From assembly GCA_028280115.1 (NCBI GenBank), contig JANQMJ010000030.1, positions 48,526-112,525 of the forward strand: DNA of 64,000 bases, given 5' to 3'. This document shows positions 9,007 through 17,699 of the stretch, piece after piece; position 1 is the first letter of the stretch, and each line of letters starts with the position of its first letter. The DNA is from Parvularculaceae bacterium. GTDB lineage: Bacteria; Pseudomonadota; Alphaproteobacteria; Caulobacterales; Parvularculaceae. A program made the position numbers and the translations under genes. Below the pieces are notes generated by a model that was not told the DNA's origin, made no database searches, and saw only the letters and a list, made by a program, of their open reading frames with translations.

Positions 9007-9057
9007 TGCTCGACGCAATTTATCCGTACACTGCGTTCAAGATAAACCCCGCCGTCC

Positions 9058-11430
9058 TTACGCGCCGGCCTTTTGATAATGCCGGCGGTTGGGGCGGGCC
9101 TTGATCGAAAGGTCGCGGGCTTTTTCGTTTGCTTTTTCCGCTTCGCGGTAAAGCTGATATTCGCCCGACTGCAACTGCGCCGGCCAGCCCATGTTCGCGC
9201 CCAGCACTTGTTTGACCCCGTAATGGCCCGCGGCCTGGCGGGTGAAAAAGGGATTGTTCAAATGCGGCCGGGCGAGCGCGCATAAGTCGGCGCGGTTCGC
9301 TGCGATAATGGTGTTGATCTGTTCCGGCAGGGTGATGTCGCCGACTGCAATCGTGGGAATATCCACCGTCTGCCTGATGAATTCCGCAAACGGCGTCTGC
9401 CACATGCGGCCATAGACCGGCTTTTGCCACGGCACGGTCTGGCCGGACGAGGCATGAATAATGTCGACGCCGGCGTCCTTGAAGGCCTGGCAGATGACGC
9501 GCAGATCGTCCAGCGTCAGGCCGCCCTCGGCCCAGTCGCTCGACGACAGCCGCACCGACATGGGCCGGTCGTCGGGCCAGACCGCGCGCATGGCCTCGAA
9601 GACTTCGAGCGGATAACGCACCCGCGCGCGCGCATCGCCGCCATAATCGTCCTTGCGCTGATTGGTCAGCGGCGAGAGAAAACTCGCCAGCAGATAGCCA
9701 TGGGCGCAATGGAGTTCGAGCATGTCAAAGCCGGCGCGCGCGCCGCGTTCGGCCGAGGCGACAAAGGTATCGCGCACGGCGTCCATCATGGCGCGATCCA
9801 TTTCGGTCGGGGTTTGCGAAACCCCTTCGAAATAGGGGATGGGGGAGGCGGAATAGATCGGCCAATTGCCCGCATTGAGCGGCATGTCCATGCCTTCGGT
9901 CATGATCTTGGTCGAGCCCTTGCGCCCCGCATGGCCGAGTTGAAGCGCGACTTTCGACGGCGTCGTCCGGTGGATGAAATCGACGATGCGTTTCCAGCCG
10001 GCTTCCTGCTGGTCGCTCCACAGGCCGGTGCAACCCGGCGTGATGCGCGCATCCGGCGTCGGGCAGGTCATCTCCGCAAAGACCAGCCCCGCTCCGCCCC
10101 GCGCGAAACTCGTGTAATGGGAATAATGCCAGTCGGTGAGATCGCCGTTTTCTGCGCAATATTGCGCCATGGGCGCCACGACCACGCGGTTGGGAACCGT
10201 CATGGCGCGCAAGTCGAACGGCGTGAACATGGGCGTCGGGCGTTCCTTTGAAAAGTTGCGGCCGGTCTGGCGCCGATAGCGGGCGTAAAATTCGTCCTCG
10301 ACTTTTTCAAGAAACGCCGTATCGCGCAGCTTGATGTTGTCCCAGGTGAGCGCCTTGGCGCGGGACATGAGCGAGAACGCGAATTCATAGCGCGCCTTGT
10401 CCCAGTGGAGAGCCATGTCCTCGAACCAGCGCAGCGAGACCTGGGCGTTATGCTGGGTGATTTCCACCGGCGTGCGGCGTTCGTCTTCATAAGCGGCGTA
10501 GACCGCGTCGATGTTCGCCCCGTGTTTGACTGTCGCATCCGACAGCGCGACGGCGCATTCCATGGCGAGCTTGGTGCCGGACCCGATCGACCAGTGGGCC
10601 GTCGCCTTGGCGTCGCCGAGGAGGATCATCCTGCCGCAGCGCCAGCTCTCGCAGGCGATCCTGGGAAAGTTGCGCCAGATGGAACGGTTGACGAGGAACG
10701 GATGGCCCTGCAGTTCCTCGGCGAAAACGCTTTCCAGCACTTTGGCGCTTTCTTCTTCGTCCATGTCGCCGAAACCGTATGCGCCCCATGTCTCGGGCGT
10801 GGTTTCCACGACCCAGGTGGAATGGCCGTCTTCATACTGATAGGTATGGGCGCAGAAATGGCCCTTATCGGTCTCGCGGAAAAAGAAGGTGAAGGCGTCG
10901 AGCGGCCGCGTCGAGCCGAGCCAGGTAAACTTGTTGCGCTGAAGTTCGGTCCGGGCGCCGAACGCTTTGGCGAACGCTTCGCGAATGGGGCTGTTGACGC
11001 CGTCCGCAACGACGACGAGATCGGAACCGGCAAAACGGGTTTCGATATCTTCGGGCGAGATCGCCTCGGAAAAATGCAGCGTAACGCCCACATCGGCGCA
11101 GCGCTTTTGCAACAGTTCCAGCAAGGTCTTGCGCGAACAGCCGGCGAACCCGTTTCCGCCGACCACCGTGCGCTCGCTCTTGTGTTCGATGACGATGTCG
11201 GACCAGTAGGCGAAACTGTCGCGGATGAGATCGTAGGATTGCGGATCGGCGCTTAAGAACTCATCGAGCGTTTCGTCGGAAAAGACGACGCCGAAACCGA
11301 ACGTGTCGTCGGCGCGGTTTTGTTCGTAAACGTCGATGACGCATTCGGGCAGGCGCTTTTTGGTGAGCAATGCGAAATAAAGTCCGCCGGGCCCGCCGCC
11401 GATCACCGTGATTTTCAAAGGCGTCGCCAT
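9058..11430 (-). CDS. 2-Aminobenzoyl-CoA monooxygenase/reductase (salicylyl-CoA 5-hydroxylase/oxidoreductase type)
   Basis: A 790-residue fusion. Residues 1 to about 395 are a class A FAD monooxygenase: the Rossmann motif VIGGGPGGLYFALL and the FAD-ribityl motif ILLGDAKATAHWSIGSG. From about residue 400 it is an old yellow enzyme (FMN) domain: PNRVVVAPMAQY, LVFAEMTCP and the active-site-type LQLGHAGRKG. In the characterised anthranilate pathway such a fusion hydroxylates and then reduces 2-aminobenzoyl-CoA with NAD(P)H, giving a non-aromatic 2-amino-5-oxocyclohexene-carbonyl-CoA. It is the last gene of the SDR-MarR-hydratase-dehydrogenase-RidA unit, 12 bases after ridA. Salicylyl-CoA is an alternative substrate. 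Start ATG at 11430. Confidence 0.9.
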   Translation of the reverse strand: MATPLKITVIGGGPGGLYFALLTKKRLPECVIDVYEQNRADDTFGFGVVFSDETLDEFLSADPQSYDLIRDSFAYWSDIVIEHKSERTVVGGNGFAGCSRKTLLELLQKRCADVGVTLHFSEAISPEDIETRFAGSDLVVVADGVNSPIREAFAKAFGARTELQRNKFTWLGSTRPLDAFTFFFRETDKGHFCAHTYQYEDGHSTWVVETTPETWGAYGFGDMDEEESAKVLESVFAEELQGHPFLVNRSIWRNFPRIACESWRCGRMILLGDAKATAHWSIGSGTKLAMECAVALSDATVKHGANIDAVYAAYEDERRTPVEITQHNAQVSLRWFEDMALHWDKARYEFAFSLMSRAKALTWDNIKLRDTAFLEKVEDEFYARYRRQTGRNFSKERPTPMFTPFDLRAMTVPNRVVVAPMAQYCAENGDLTDWHYSHYTSFARGGAGLVFAEMTCPTPDARITPGCTGLWSDQQEAGWKRIVDFIHRTTPSKVALQLGHAGRKGSTKIMTEGMDMPLNAGNWPIYSASPIPYFEGVSQTPTEMDRAMMDAVRDTFVASAERGARAGFDMLELHCAHGYLLASFLSPLTNQRKDDYGGDARARVRYPLEVFEAMRAVWPDDRPMSVRLSSSDWAEGGLTLDDLRVICQAFKDAGVDIIHASSGQTVPWQKPVYGRMWQTPFAEFIRQTVDIPTIAVGDITLPEQINTIIAANRADLCALARPHLNNPFFTRQAAGHYGVKQVLGANMGWPAQLQSGEYQLYREAEKANEKARDLSIKARPNRRHYQKAGA

Positions 11431-11442
11431 CGTCAGTGTCCG

Positions 11443-11841
11443 TTATTCTTGAATAATCGCCGTGGTTTCGATTTCGACTTTCGCCGCATCCTCGACCAGC
11501 GCGGAAACCTCCACGACCGCCATGCAGGGAAAGACCTTGCCGAAAATCTCGCGCCACGCCGCGCCGATCGCCTCAAGGCTTTCAAGGTATTCGCGCTTGT
11601 CGGTGACGTAACAGGTCATGCGCACAATGTCGGCGGGCGCCGCCCCGCCCTCGGCGAGGATCGCGCTTGTGTTTATCAGCACCTGGCGGAACTGGCCGGC
11701 GAAATCTTTCGCTTCGAATTCTTCGTGTTCGTTCCAGCCGACGACGCCGGCGGTAAGCACCATGCGGCCGGTTGCGGCGATGCCGTTGGCGTAGCCTTTC
11801 GGCCGCTTCCAGCCGGCCGGCTGCAAGGTCTGGCGGGTCAT
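11443..11841 (-). CDS. RidA/YjgF-family protein
   Basis: 132 residues with the RidA-type segments [15 protein letters not shown], an FAGQFRQVL helix and [14 protein letters not shown] near the C-terminus, where the usual pattern is R-P-A-R-x-x-V-x-V. The canonical substrate-carboxylate Arg in that motif is not obvious here (FPCMAVVEV), so it may not be a generic 2-aminoacrylate deaminase. Family members hydrolyse reactive enamines/imines. In this operon the monooxygenase/reductase product is an enamine of a CoA ester, so a dedicated deaminase role is my inference. Its start overlaps the acyl-CoA dehydrogenase stop by 4 bases (ATGA). Confidence 0.85.
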   Translation of the reverse strand: MTRQTLQPAGWKRPKGYANGIAATGRMVLTAGVVGWNEHEEFEAKDFAGQFRQVLINTSAILAEGGAAPADIVRMTCYVTDKREYLESLEAIGAAWREIFGKVFPCMAVVEVSALVEDAAKVEIETTAIIQE

Positions 11842-13025
11842 GATTTTTCCTCCGCCTGCGCGGCGCGGAAATTTTCAAAATGTTGTCGGGCGATGACGAT
11901 CTTCTGCACCTCCGATGCGCCTTCATAGATCCGCAGCGCGCGAATTTCCCGGTATAGTTCCTCGACCTTGACGCCTTTTTTAACGCCGAGCCCGCCGAAG
12001 ACTTGCACCGCCTTGTCGATGACCTCCTGGGCCTCGTCCGTTGCGAAAAGTTTCGCCATCGCCGCTTCGCGGGTAACGCGGGTTTTAAGAACGTCCTTCG
12101 TCCAGGCGGCGCGATAGACCAGCAGCGCCGCGGCGTCGACATTAAGCGCCATTTCCGCAAAGCGTTCCTGGGCGATGGGCAGGTCGGACAAGGTCGCGCC
12201 GAACATATTGCGTGTGAGCGCGCGGCCGGTCGCCTCGTCAAGCGCCCGGCGCGCAAAGCCGAGCGCCGCCGCGCCGACGGTGGTTCTGAAAATATCGAGT
12301 GTTGAAAGCGCGATCTTGAACCCTGCGCCTTCCTCGCCGATCAGATTGGCGACAGGAACGCGGCAGCCGTCAAAGCGTATGCGGCCGAGTGGGTGGGGAG
12401 CGATGACGTCGATGCGTTCGGGAATGGAAAGGCCCGGCGCGTCCCCATCGACGATGACGGCGCTGACGCCGCCCTCGGCGCGGGCGAACAGGGTATAAAA
12501 ATCCGCAATGCCGCCGTTGGAGATCCACAGCTTTTCGCCGTTGACGACATAATTTTCGCCGTCGCGTCTCATCGCTGTCGTGAGCGCCGCCGCGTCCGAG
12601 CCGGCGTCTTCCTCGGAAAGGGCGAAGGCGGCGATCTTCTCACCCGCGGCGACGGCGGGCAGATAGGCCTTTTTCTGCGCCTTGGACCCGAAAAGGCTGA
12701 TCGCGCCGGAGCCGAGCCCTTGCATGGCGAAACAAAAATCCGCCAAACCGTAATGGCGCGCCAGGGTTTCCCGGATCAGGCAAAGGGAACGGACGTCGAG
12801 CGTTTCGTGGGCGCCGCCATAGGCGGCCAGCACGCAATAGCGCAGCCAGCCGTCCTGGCCGAGTTTTTTCACCAACGCCCTGCATGTCCCATCCACATCG
12901 TCATGGGCGCCCGGCGTCTCGATAATGGGCGGCAGGGCGCCTTTCGCCCAAGCGTCGAGCTCAAGCGCCAGGGTTTTGTGGCGGCTTTCGAGAAACGGCC
13001 AGTCGAGAAAAGATCGATCCGCCAT
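11838..13025 (-). CDS. Acyl-CoA dehydrogenase
   Basis: 395 residues, standard ACAD length, FAD-dependent alpha,beta-desaturation of an acyl-CoA with electrons passing to ETF. Seen: [13 protein letters not shown] and [16 protein letters not shown] (N-terminal and FAD-binding loop), [40 protein letters not shown], and the C-terminal [16 protein letters not shown] block. The Glu of YEGASE occupies the position of the catalytic base in medium/short-chain ACADs. It starts immediately after the hydratase stop with no intervening base, so translation is coupled. Likely substrate is the alicyclic CoA ester made from the reduced aromatic ring. Confidence 0.9.
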   Translation of the reverse strand: MADRSFLDWPFLESRHKTLALELDAWAKGALPPIIETPGAHDDVDGTCRALVKKLGQDGWLRYCVLAAYGGAHETLDVRSLCLIRETLARHYGLADFCFAMQGLGSGAISLFGSKAQKKAYLPAVAAGEKIAAFALSEEDAGSDAAALTTAMRRDGENYVVNGEKLWISNGGIADFYTLFARAEGGVSAVIVDGDAPGLSIPERIDVIAPHPLGRIRFDGCRVPVANLIGEEGAGFKIALSTLDIFRTTVGAAALGFARRALDEATGRALTRNMFGATLSDLPIAQERFAEMALNVDAAALLVYRAAWTKDVLKTRVTREAAMAKLFATDEAQEVIDKAVQVFGGLGVKKGVKVEELYREIRALRIYEGASEVQKIVIARQHFENFRAAQAEEKS

Positions 13026-13835
13026 CTAATCGCCCTCGAATACCGGCTTTTGCCTGGCGACAAACGCTTTATAGGCGCGCTCGAAATCTTTTGTCTGCAT
13101 ACAGATGGCCTGGGCCTGGGCCTCGGCTTCGATCGCCGTATCAAGGCTCATGTCCCATTCCATATTAAGCTGGTTCTTGGTCATGCCGTTGGCGAAGCCC
13201 GGTCCCGCCGCGAGCTTTTTGGCCATGTCCATGGCATGCGCTTCAAGCGCCTCGGCGGGGATAACGGCGTTGAAATAACCCCAATTAAACCCTTCCTCGG
13301 CGCTGAAGCTGCGTCCGAAGAACAAAACTTCGCTGGCCCGGCCGTGGCCGATAATGCGCGGCAGGATCGCGCAGGCGCCCATGTCGCAGCCCGCCAGTCC
13401 CACGCGGTTGAACAGGAACGCGGTCTTGGCGTCGGGCGCCGCATAGCGCAGGTCCGCGGCCATGGCGATGATCGCGCCGGCGCCGGCCGATACGCCCTGG
13501 ACCGCCGCGATGATCGGCTGGGGGCAGGCGCGCATGGCCTTGACGAGATCGCCGGTCATACGCGTGAAGTCGAGCAGTTCGGGCATCGACATGTTGGTGA
13601 GCGGGGCGATGATGTCATGGACGTCGCCGCCGGAAGAAAAATTGCCGCCATTGGCGCCGAAGACAACGACCTTGACCGAGCGTTCATAGACAAGCGCGCG
13701 AAACGTATCGCGCAGTTCGGCGTAGGAGTCGAAAGTCAGGGGGTTTTTTCGCTCCGGCCGGTCAAGCGCAATGCGCGCGACGCCGGCGTTAAAGGTCCAC
13801 AGAAAATGTTTCGGCTTGAACGTTTCCGGGTTCAT
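13026..13835 (-). CDS. Enoyl-CoA hydratase/isomerase family protein
   Basis: 269-residue crotonase-fold protein acting on CoA thioesters. The oxyanion-hole segments are visible as [13 protein letters not shown] and [19 protein letters not shown]; the [13 protein letters not shown] motif near the N-terminus is the usual start of the fold. It is slightly longer than simple hydratases at the N-terminus. Start and stop overlap neighbours: ATGA with the MarR gene upstream, direct abutment with the acyl-CoA dehydrogenase downstream. In this operon it probably hydrates or hydrolytically opens the ring-derived enoyl-CoA; which of these cannot be told from sequence. Confidence 0.88.
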   Translation of the reverse strand: MNPETFKPKHFLWTFNAGVARIALDRPERKNPLTFDSYAELRDTFRALVYERSVKVVVFGANGGNFSSGGDVHDIIAPLTNMSMPELLDFTRMTGDLVKAMRACPQPIIAAVQGVSAGAGAIIAMAADLRYAAPDAKTAFLFNRVGLAGCDMGACAILPRIIGHGRASEVLFFGRSFSAEEGFNWGYFNAVIPAEALEAHAMDMAKKLAAGPGFANGMTKNQLNMEWDMSLDTAIEAEAQAQAICMQTKDFERAYKAFVARQKPVFEGD

Positions 13836-14296
13836 GCGGCGTCCTTTCCTTCGTCCGAACGGTCGGCGGAAATCTGGATTTTGCCGAGCAGCTTTTTTAG
13901 CAGCGCCAGTTCGGATTCGCTTAGCTGCGAAAAAGCCCCGGCGACCCAGCGGCGATGATCGGCCGCCATGCGTTTGAACAGGTTTTCGCCCTTGCGCGTC
14001 AGGCGAAAGATCGCGACCCGGCCGTCTTCCGGGCTCGGCGCGCGCTTGACGAGACCGTCGCGCATGAGCGGCGCCGTCACCTGGGTCGTATTGCCTTCGG
14101 TCACCATCAATCGCTGGGAAAGCGCGCCGGCGCGCAAGCCTGCGGGTCCCGCGCGGTCGAGCGCCGAAAGCACGTCGAAGCGGGAAATCGACAGGCCGTA
14201 TTCGCCGCGCAGCGCGGTGTCGACCGATTTCTTAAGGGCGTTGGAGGCGGTCAGCAGGGTCAGCCAGGCGCGCAGCGCGTCGCGATCGTTCTTCAT
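13832..14296 (-). CDS. MarR-family transcriptional regulator
   Basis: 154 residues. A longer open frame extends upstream, but its first half is a basic, Arg-rich shadow of the SDR gene; the ATG at 14296 ([11 protein letters not shown]) overlaps the SDR stop as ATGA and gives a normal MarR length. The winged helix runs about residues 35-100: [32 protein letters not shown] (recognition helix), then the wing [13 protein letters not shown]. Such regulators in aryl-CoA operons usually repress until a CoA ester binds. A perfect 22-base palindrome in the operon promoter (15050-15071) is the likely operator, making this autoregulation. Confidence 0.9.
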   Translation of the reverse strand: MKNDRDALRAWLTLLTASNALKKSVDTALRGEYGLSISRFDVLSALDRAGPAGLRAGALSQRLMVTEGNTTQVTAPLMRDGLVKRAPSPEDGRVAIFRLTRKGENLFKRMAADHRRWVAGAFSQLSESELALLKKLLGKIQISADRSDEGKDAA

Positions 14297-15042
14297 GCGG
14301 TTCCTCCGCCGTCGATGACGATCGCCTGGCCGTTGACCCCGCCCGCCTCCTCGCCGGCGAGCCACAGCGCCGCATCGGCGATTTCTTCCGGCCGGATCAG
14401 GCGTCTTTGCGGGTTGTCCTTGACCAGGGTCTTGATCGCCTCTTCGCGGCCGCGGCCGGTCTTCGCCGTAATAGTGTTGAGCGTCTTGTCGACCAGCGGC
14501 GTATCCACATAGCCCGGACAGATCGCGTTCGTCGTCACCCCGGTTTGGGCGAGTTCCAGCGCCAGGGTTTTCACCCAGCCCAGAACGCCGTGCTTGGCCG
14601 CGACATAGGCGCCGGCGTAAGACGAGGCCCTGAGCGAAGCGACGGAGGCGACGGCGATAAAGCGGCCCCAGCCGCGCGCAGTCATCGGCGGAATGGCTGC
14701 GCGCGCGCAAAGATAAACGCTGGTGAGATTGACCGCGATCATGCGGTCCCACATGTCGCGCGAGGTCTTCAGCGCCGGCGCGGTTTCCGCCGCCCCGGCG
14801 TTGGCGATGAATATATCGATGTCGCCGGCTTCTTTGACGCCGTCGATCACCGACCGTTCGTCGGTCACATCCATCTCGATGAATTCAAGACCGGTTTCCT
14901 GAAGGCGCGCCTTGTTTCTGCCGGCGACGAGGACTTCATGACCCGCGGCGGCGAATCTTTGCGCAACGGCGAGGCCGATGCCCGAGCCGCCGCCGGTCAC
15001 CAATACGCGTCTGGCCTGATCCTTCATCGCCTCAAGTTCCAT
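14293..15042 (-). CDS. SDR-family oxidoreductase (3-hydroxyacyl-CoA dehydrogenase-like)
   Basis: 249-residue classical short-chain dehydrogenase: cofactor loop TGGGSGIG, NAG motif (FIANAGAAE), catalytic Ser in VASVASLRAS, YVAAKHG as the YxxxK pair, and PGYVDTPL after it. NAD(H) or NADP(H) cannot be assigned with confidence. First gene of the aryl-CoA operon, so it probably oxidises the 3-hydroxyacyl-CoA formed by the hydratase. The ATG at 15042 lies directly after an AT-rich promoter with almost no leader; a second ATG at 15027, preceded by GAGG, is possible. Confidence 0.88.
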   Translation of the reverse strand: MELEAMKDQARRVLVTGGGSGIGLAVAQRFAAAGHEVLVAGRNKARLQETGLEFIEMDVTDERSVIDGVKEAGDIDIFIANAGAAETAPALKTSRDMWDRMIAVNLTSVYLCARAAIPPMTARGWGRFIAVASVASLRASSYAGAYVAAKHGVLGWVKTLALELAQTGVTTNAICPGYVDTPLVDKTLNTITAKTGRGREEAIKTLVKDNPQRRLIRPEEIADAALWLAGEEAGGVNGQAIVIDGGGTA

Positions 15043-15049
15043 GGTCGAA

Positions 15050-15080
15050 TTTATTTTAGTATTAAAATAAATATTGTCAA
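15050..15080 (-). promoter_or_regulatory. Promoter with MarR-type operator for the aryl-CoA operon
   Basis: Minus-strand reading shows a consensus -35 TTGACA (15080-15075), a 16-base spacer and TAAAAT as -10 (15058-15053). Inside sits a perfect inverted repeat, TTTATTTTA-GTAT-TAAAATAAA in plus orientation (15050-15071), spanning the spacer and -10 box, where a bound repressor would block RNA polymerase. Transcription would begin only a few bases before the ATG at 15042, so the message is probably leaderless or nearly so. It overlaps the end of the upstream glycosyltransferase region. Confidence 0.7.
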
Positions 15081-15106
15081 CCGGGCGCCGATGCGCGGAG
15101 CGCGGT

Positions 15107-16102
15107 TCATTCCGGATCGGCGATCGGCCGCAAGCCGCCGTCGCGCCGGGCGAGGGCGATCGGCGACCAGGTAAAGAATTTGACCAACGCTAGAAGAGAG
15201 ATCTTGCGCCCGGCCTGAATCGCGCGGCGTTGCGCCCCAAGGCCGGGATGACCGCGATAGCCGTCGACCAGCGCGCGCCCATAGGCCGGCCCGAGACCGA
15301 TAAACCCATGGCGCGCCAGAAAATAAAGACTGGCGGCGCACTGCAGCGGAAACAAAAGGACAAGCGCGAGGAGCGGCATGTTTTTATAGATCACCCAGAT
15401 GCGGTTCCTGTTGCCGTGATAAATCGTAAAGTCGCTCTTCTTGCCGGTCACGCCCGATCCTTCATGCAGCACGATGGCGCGGCGCAGCTGCACCGCGCGG
15501 CCGCCGGCAAGGCGCAGGCGAAATCCCAGATCGACGTCCTCGCAGTAACAAAAAAAGCTTTCGTCAAAACCGCCGAGGCGATCGAAAACCTCGCGCCGGT
15601 AAACCGCCGCCGCCGCGCAGGGCGCGAAACATTCGCCGTCCCCCGGCGGCAGTTTTTCCGCCGGCCAGCCGAACCGGCTTCGATAGGGCAGGCCGAAAAT
15701 CGAATAGGCGTCGCCTGCGCCGTCGATCCTGTCGGGATCGTCGGCCATTAATTGCGTAGAACCGAACGCGTCGGCCCAGGGATAGCGCTCGGCGGCGGCG
15801 ATGATTTCCTGCAGCCAGTCGGGCCGCGCATAGGCGTCGGGATTTAAAAAAGCGAGCCAGTCGCCGACGGCTTGCCTGGCGGCGAGATTATTGCCCGCGG
15901 CGAAACCGACATTGGAGCCGGCGTCGATAAAGCGCGCCTTTGTTCCCGACGCCTTTGCCGCCGCGATGGATGCGTCCGTCGACGCATTGTCGACGACAAT
16001 GATTTCAAAATCGCGAAAGGTCTGTTCGTCAAGACAGGCAAGGCACCGGGCAAGCCGGTCCCCGGAATTGTAATTGATGATCAGTACGGAAATGCGCGGC
16101 AT
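15107..16102 (-). CDS. Family 2 glycosyltransferase (rhamnosyltransferase-like)
   Basis: 331 residues with a GT-A fold: ISVLIINYNSGDRL at the N-terminus, IIVVDNASTDAS, SNVGFAAGNNLAA and FLNPDAY as the nucleotide-sugar/metal segment, then GGFDESFFCYCEDVDLGFR, the acceptor-side ED motif typical of WbbL-like rhamnosyltransferases. A hydrophobic stretch (about residues 240-262) suggests inner-membrane association. Probably adds a sugar during O-antigen, capsule or exopolysaccharide assembly. It opens the polysaccharide region and is divergent from the GT4 gene. Donor and acceptor unknown. Confidence 0.87.
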   Translation of the reverse strand: MPRISVLIINYNSGDRLARCLACLDEQTFRDFEIIVVDNASTDASIAAAKASGTKARFIDAGSNVGFAAGNNLAARQAVGDWLAFLNPDAYARPDWLQEIIAAAERYPWADAFGSTQLMADDPDRIDGAGDAYSIFGLPYRSRFGWPAEKLPPGDGECFAPCAAAAVYRREVFDRLGGFDESFFCYCEDVDLGFRLRLAGGRAVQLRRAIVLHEGSGVTGKKSDFTIYHGNRNRIWVIYKNMPLLALVLLFPLQCAASLYFLARHGFIGLGPAYGRALVDGYRGHPGLGAQRRAIQAGRKISLLALVKFFTWSPIALARRDGGLRPIADPE

Positions 16103-16244
16103 CGGCGGCGAATAAGTCCCGGTCTTTGTTCATTGGGCGCAGCGGTCATACGCCATTTCGCCGGGTTATGATAAGCGCACCAGGCCGAATCGCCTTTCCA
16201 TCGCCGGGCCGGTTCGAAATCGGCTATGCTCGTTCCGAACGACG

Positions 16245-17495
16245 ATGGCAGGCGACGATGCCGGCCTTGCGCCCAACAAAGCGCCAACAAAGCGCCAACA
16301 AGCGGATGTGACGGTTTTCGGGGATTTGAAGATACGAAAGCGCCTTGCCTGGCGGCTGCGGAGCCTGACATTGGCGCCGCCGGTGAAACGCCGTCCGGTC
16401 GACGGTCCGGTGGTCGTCGCCGGTCTTTTCCGCGCGGCGAGCGGCTTGGGCCGGGCGGTGCGCGGTTGCGCCGACGCGCTCGAATCGCACGGGGTTTCAG
16501 TCCTGCGCGTCGATCTCAGCGGCCAGTTCGGTCAAGAGGACTTGCCGCCGGACCCGCGCCTTGCCGCGCCTCCCAAACAGGCGTTGGGAACCTTGATCGT
16601 GCATGTGAACGCGCCGGAAACCGACTGGGCGCTCGTGGCGCTTGGGCATTATCGCCCGCGCCGCTGGCGGATCGTCGGCGCATGGGTCTGGGAAACGCCG
16701 TCGCCGCCGGCAAGCTGGCGCGCGGCGAGCCGGCGCCTTTCAGAAATCTGGGCGCCGAGCCGGTTCGCCGCCGATGCGATCGCGTCGGTTGCCGATGCGC
16801 CGGTCGCGGTGGTTCCCCACGCCGTCATTGCGCCGCCTGACATCGCTAGCGACCGGGCGGGTTTCGGCCTTGCGCCCGGCGATCTCGTCTGCCTCACCCT
16901 GGCGGACGGACGATCCTCGTTTTACCGGAAAAACCCCATCGGCGCCGTCAAGGTCTTTCGCGCCGCGCTCGATGGGCGCGCGGACGCCCGGCTGATCGTC
17001 AAGACCCGCCACCTTTGCGATCAGCCGGCCTATCGCAACGCCTTGACCGCCGAAATCGGAAACGATCCGCGCATCCGGCTGATCGACGATGATTTAAGCG
17101 AAGCCGACATGTGGGCGCTGACCGCGAGCGCGGATATTTTTCTGTCGCTTCACCGCGCCGAAGGGTTCGGCCTGCCCATCGCTGAAGCCATGGCGCTGGG
17201 CAAACCGGTGATCGCGACGGGCTGGTCGGGGAACATGGATTTCATGGCGGACGCCGACGCCGCGGTTGCCTTTCGCCTGGTCCCGGTGGTCGATCCGACG
17301 CAGCGCTATGCGCCGCAGCCGGACGCCATGTGGGCCGAGCCCGATCTTGAAGCGGCGACGGTGCGCCTGCGCGCGCTGGCGAACGATCCGGCGTTGCGCG
17401 CCCGCCTTGCCGCGGCGGGGCGGCAAGCGGTCGCGCGCTTTTGCAACGGCGCGGCTTACGCAAAAGCGCTGGACGATCCGTCCGCTGCGTCCTGA
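16245..17495 (+). CDS. Family 4 (GT-B) glycosyltransferase
   Basis: 416 residues. The C-terminal GT-B half carries the EGFGLPIAEAMALGKPVIAT block, with the E(x7)E nucleotide-sugar motif, and SGNMDFM after it; the N-terminal half has SGLGRAVRG. Cytoplasmic, retaining-type transferase for surface polysaccharide. The first 20 or so residues are doubtful: they are encoded by a short tandem repeat (16269-16304) and lack a ribosome site. A GTG at 16308 would give a cleaner start. It ends at a strong hairpin (17559-17621) that could stop transcription of both this gene and the converging ABC gene. Confidence 0.87.
   Translation: MAGDDAGLAPNKAPTKRQQADVTVFGDLKIRKRLAWRLRSLTLAPPVKRRPVDGPVVVAGLFRAASGLGRAVRGCADALESHGVSVLRVDLSGQFGQEDLPPDPRLAAPPKQALGTLIVHVNAPETDWALVALGHYRPRRWRIVGAWVWETPSPPASWRAASRRLSEIWAPSRFAADAIASVADAPVAVVPHAVIAPPDIASDRAGFGLAPGDLVCLTLADGRSSFYRKNPIGAVKVFRAALDGRADARLIVKTRHLCDQPAYRNALTAEIGNDPRIRLIDDDLSEADMWALTASADIFLSLHRAEGFGLPIAEAMALGKPVIATGWSGNMDFMADADAAVAFRLVPVVDPTQRYAPQPDAMWAEPDLEAATVRLRALANDPALRARLAAAGRQAVARFCNGAAYAKALDDPSAAS
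16269..16304. repeat. Three tandem copies of an 11-base unit
   Basis: GCGCCAACAAA-like units occur three times in succession just downstream of the annotated GT4 start. Copy number changes would shift the reading frame of the ATG at 16245 but not a start at GTG 16308. Confidence 0.6.
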
Positions 17496-17558
17496 CTGAT
17501 GCTTAGAATCTAGAACATGTTGAATTTCAGTTGATGCGCGCCTCCTTATCCTGAGGAG

Positions 17559-17621
17559 CAAAAATCTCCTCGTCCTTCGAGACGCGGGCTAACGCCCGCC
17601 CTCAGGATGAGGAGATTTTTG
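17559..17621. terminator. Long hairpin between convergent genes (repeat family B)
   Basis: The arms CAAAAATCTCCTC (17559-17571) and GAGGAGATTTTTG (17609-17621) pair perfectly, with an inner GCGGGC-TAAC-GCCCGC hairpin (17584-17599). Each arm carries an A/T run, so it would work as a bidirectional terminator for the GT4 gene and the converging ABC gene. Flanking CCTTCGAGACGC and CTCGAAGGAT recur at 412-447, so this is also a dispersed repeat. Confidence 0.65.
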
Positions 17622-17699
17622 CGTCTCGAAGGATGGCCGACATGAATCGACCTCTCATCAAAACGCTCTAGACAATCATCGCTTGTCTTTGACGGGATG

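Larger units (their letters stand above)
8081..9057. other. Repeat-rich intergenic region, no credible gene
   Basis: Nearly 1 kb between the 3' ends of two convergent operons. Short open frames exist on both strands, but none shows a recognisable domain, a sensible start or protein-like composition; several are translations of palindromic repeats. Four repeat units are listed separately (8283-8330, 8705-8754, 8880-9006), and 8200-8252 resembles a weaker version of the first (CATCCCGTG ... CACGGGA). The stretch 8540-8660 is less GC-rich than its surroundings and unassigned. Confidence 0.7.

Noticed and set aside
13832..14752. 306-codon version of the MarR gene
   Set aside because: The first half is the out-of-frame complement of the SDR gene; the ATGA-coupled start at 14296 gives a normal MarR protein.
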